A stretch of DNA of 6,546 nt. Origin: an uncultured bacterium (GTDB lineage: Bacteria > Bacteroidota > Bacteroidia > Bacteroidales > Marinifilaceae). The DNA is taken from contig CAJMQA010000195.1 in assembly GCA_905215395.1 (NCBI GenBank), forward strand, positions 1 to 6,546. Direction: 5' to 3'. Shown one piece after another: positions 5,256-6,546 of this stretch; position 1 is the first letter of the stretch; each line of letters starts with the position of its first letter. The notes under the pieces are model-generated. The model searched no databases, had not been told where the DNA came from, and saw only the letters and a program-made list of their open reading frames with translations. Position numbers and translations under genes: made by a program.

Positions 5256-6546
5256 TTACTTAATCGCATTGTAAATGACCTCCTGTATTTTGGTCCGGAT
5301 ATTTTCGTCTGAGAGTTTGGAATTAAATTCATCCGGGTAAGTGCGGTTGGATAAAAACAGGTATAAAAGGTTGTTTTCCGGGTCGCACCAGGCCATGATT
5401 CCTGTAAAACCGGTATGTCCGTAACTGGATAAGGGAGCACAGCGGCATGTCGGGCTGATTTTAGTAGAGTCGGCTTCCGGTTTGTCGAATCCTAATCCTC
5501 TCCGGTTTTGCCGGTATTCGTTGTTTTTCCCGGTGAATATACTCAGGGTCTGCGGTAAAAAGTAAGTTTCTCCGCCGTAGTTTCCCTGGTTGAGGTACAT
5601 CTGAAGCATTTTTGCCAGATCTTCGGCAGTAGAGAATAGTCCGGCATGTCCGGCAATGCCTCCCAATAAAGCTGCTGTCGGATCGTGAACATATCCGTCC
5701 GTTGCAGCTTTCCGGTATAACCGGTCTTCGCAGGAAGGGATGATCCGTTTTTTACTGAGCCTTTCGGCTGCTTTATAATCTGTGTTATTCATTCCCAGTT
5801 GCTGGTAAAAAGTCTCTTTGCAATACCGGCTGATTGATTTGCCGGTGAGCGTTTCGACGGTGAATTTGAGCAGGACAAATCCCAGGTCGCTGTAGAGATA
5901 GTTTTTTTGGGCATTTAAAGGTGAATTCAGAATGGAATTCAGAATGGTATCCTGATAGGAAGGATACATATACAATCCCGGGGCAATGAACTTATAGCCC
6001 GGTTTCGGGGTATTGGAAAGCGTACTGTCCCGGAAACGGTAGTTCAGGTTGACATACAGCCTGTCTTTCAGCTTGGTGGTATTGGTGGCCGTAGCCCTGG
6101 TTGTAAATAATGGACCGGGGATGGATTTTGAGTCTATAGCGTTGCAGAATAAGGGGAGTGAAGCTTTCAGACCTGCATTGTGGCAGAGTACTTCCCTGAT
6201 GGTAATATTTTTTTTATCTGTTGTTAGCAGGGGCGGATAATAAAGTGATAGCACGGAATCAAGACCGATTTGCTTTTCCTCATACAACTTCATGATAGCC
6301 GGTAGGGTGGAGGTAATTTTGGTCACGGAGGCAATATCATATATATCATCGGTCTGGTTGGCAATCTTTTTTTTGTAGGTATGAAATCCGAAAGCCTTGT
6401 TGTAAATGATATTACCGTTTTTAGCGACCAATACCTGGCAACCGGGGGTGGCTTTCAGCCGGATGGCTAGTTCACAAAGCGAATCAATAGGAGATAAGGC
6501 TCCGGAATCTACCCCGCACATTTCAGGACTCAGGTAGCCCAGGCGG
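5256..6546 (-). CDS. C-terminal serine hydrolase (beta-lactamase-like) domain, probably of a GH3/beta-lactamase fusion protein (5' end outside window)
   Basis: The frame ends at TAA 5256-5258 and is open to the right edge: RLGYLSPE precedes the first in-window Met (6519-6521), so that Met is unlikely to be the start. Numbering from that Met, the class C beta-lactamase/DD-peptidase fold is marked by SVTK with nucleophile Ser65 and Lys68, by YSD (210-212) in place of the YxN motif, and by HTG (369-371) in the position of KTG. The segment VHDPTAALLGGIAGHAGLFSTAEDL (about 278-302), broken here only as a description of its Gly/His-rich centre, is typical of this subgroup. The linker wording (SPEMCGVDSGALSPIDSL, then TPGCQVLVAKNG) matches my recollection of Bacteroidota proteins in which an N-terminal glycoside hydrolase family 3, NagZ-like domain is fused to such a domain; the GH3 part would lie beyond the right edge. 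A role in cleaving or modifying cell-wall glycan or peptide in the periplasm is inferred. A stand-alone serine hydrolase or esterase is the alternative. Confidence 0.88.
   Translation of the reverse strand, partial: RLGYLSPEMCGVDSGALSPIDSLCELAIRLKATPGCQVLVAKNGNIIYNKAFGFHTYKKKIANQTDDIYDIASVTKITSTLPAIMKLYEEKQIGLDSVLSLYYPPLLTTDKKNITIREVLCHNAGLKASLPLFCNAIDSKSIPGPLFTTRATATNTTKLKDRLYVNLNYRFRDSTLSNTPKPGYKFIAPGLYMYPSYQDTILNSILNSPLNAQKNYLYSDLGFVLLKFTVETLTGKSISRYCKETFYQQLGMNNTDYKAAERLSKKRIIPSCEDRLYRKAATDGYVHDPTAALLGGIAGHAGLFSTAEDLAKMLQMYLNQGNYGGETYFLPQTLSIFTGKNNEYRQNRRGLGFDKPEADSTKISPTCRCAPLSSYGHTGFTGIMAWCDPENNLLYLFLSNRTYPDEFNSKLSDENIRTKIQEVIYNAIK

Noticed and set aside
1..6546. Undescribed defence, mobile or biosynthetic system
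   Set aside because: Every sizeable frame is explained by the Frd complex, two known hydrolase folds and one partial surface-like protein. There are no transposase, recombinase, toxin, CRISPR or repeat-array signals.

Overview
The window looks like a core chromosomal segment from an anaerobic member of the Bacteroidota, probably order Bacteroidales. The clues are a type-B succinate dehydrogenase/fumarate reductase operon in the order C-A-B, the C-terminal half of a protein resembling the glycoside hydrolase family 3/serine hydrolase fusions of that phylum, AT-rich leaders without strong Shine-Dalgarno sequences, and a probable surface protein with a fibronectin-like region. Genus cannot be fixed from the sequence alone.

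Layout, left to right: (i) 2-727, plus strand, the 3' part of an unrecognised gene whose start lies outside the window; (ii) 705-1529, minus strand, an alpha/beta hydrolase of the YbfF/ABHD11 type, convergent with and overlapping the first gene by 23 bp; (iii) 1544-1577, a stem-loop terminator between the hydrolase and the operon upstream of it; (iv) 1603-5066, minus strand, the frdC-frdA-frdB operon (transcribed from 5066 downwards); (v) 5067-5255, an AT-rich intergenic region with a perfect 7-1-7 palindrome of the Fur/PerR operator type and a second palindrome beside it; (vi) 5256-6546, minus strand, a serine hydrolase (beta-lactamase/transpeptidase-like) domain whose reading frame runs off the right edge.

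The three Frd/Sdh subunits make one membrane complex: FrdC anchors and carries haem and quinone sites, FrdB carries three iron-sulfur clusters, and FrdA holds covalent FAD and the fumarate/succinate site. In a Bacteroidales anaerobe this complex would normally take electrons from menaquinol to fumarate and release succinate. The serine hydrolase is probably an envelope protein concerned with cell-wall material and need not be functionally linked. No mobile element, CRISPR array, tRNA or rRNA was seen, and nothing here amounts to an undescribed system. The points most worth a second look are the candidate redox/metal-responsive operator upstream of frdC and the terminator placed immediately before the hydrolase start.
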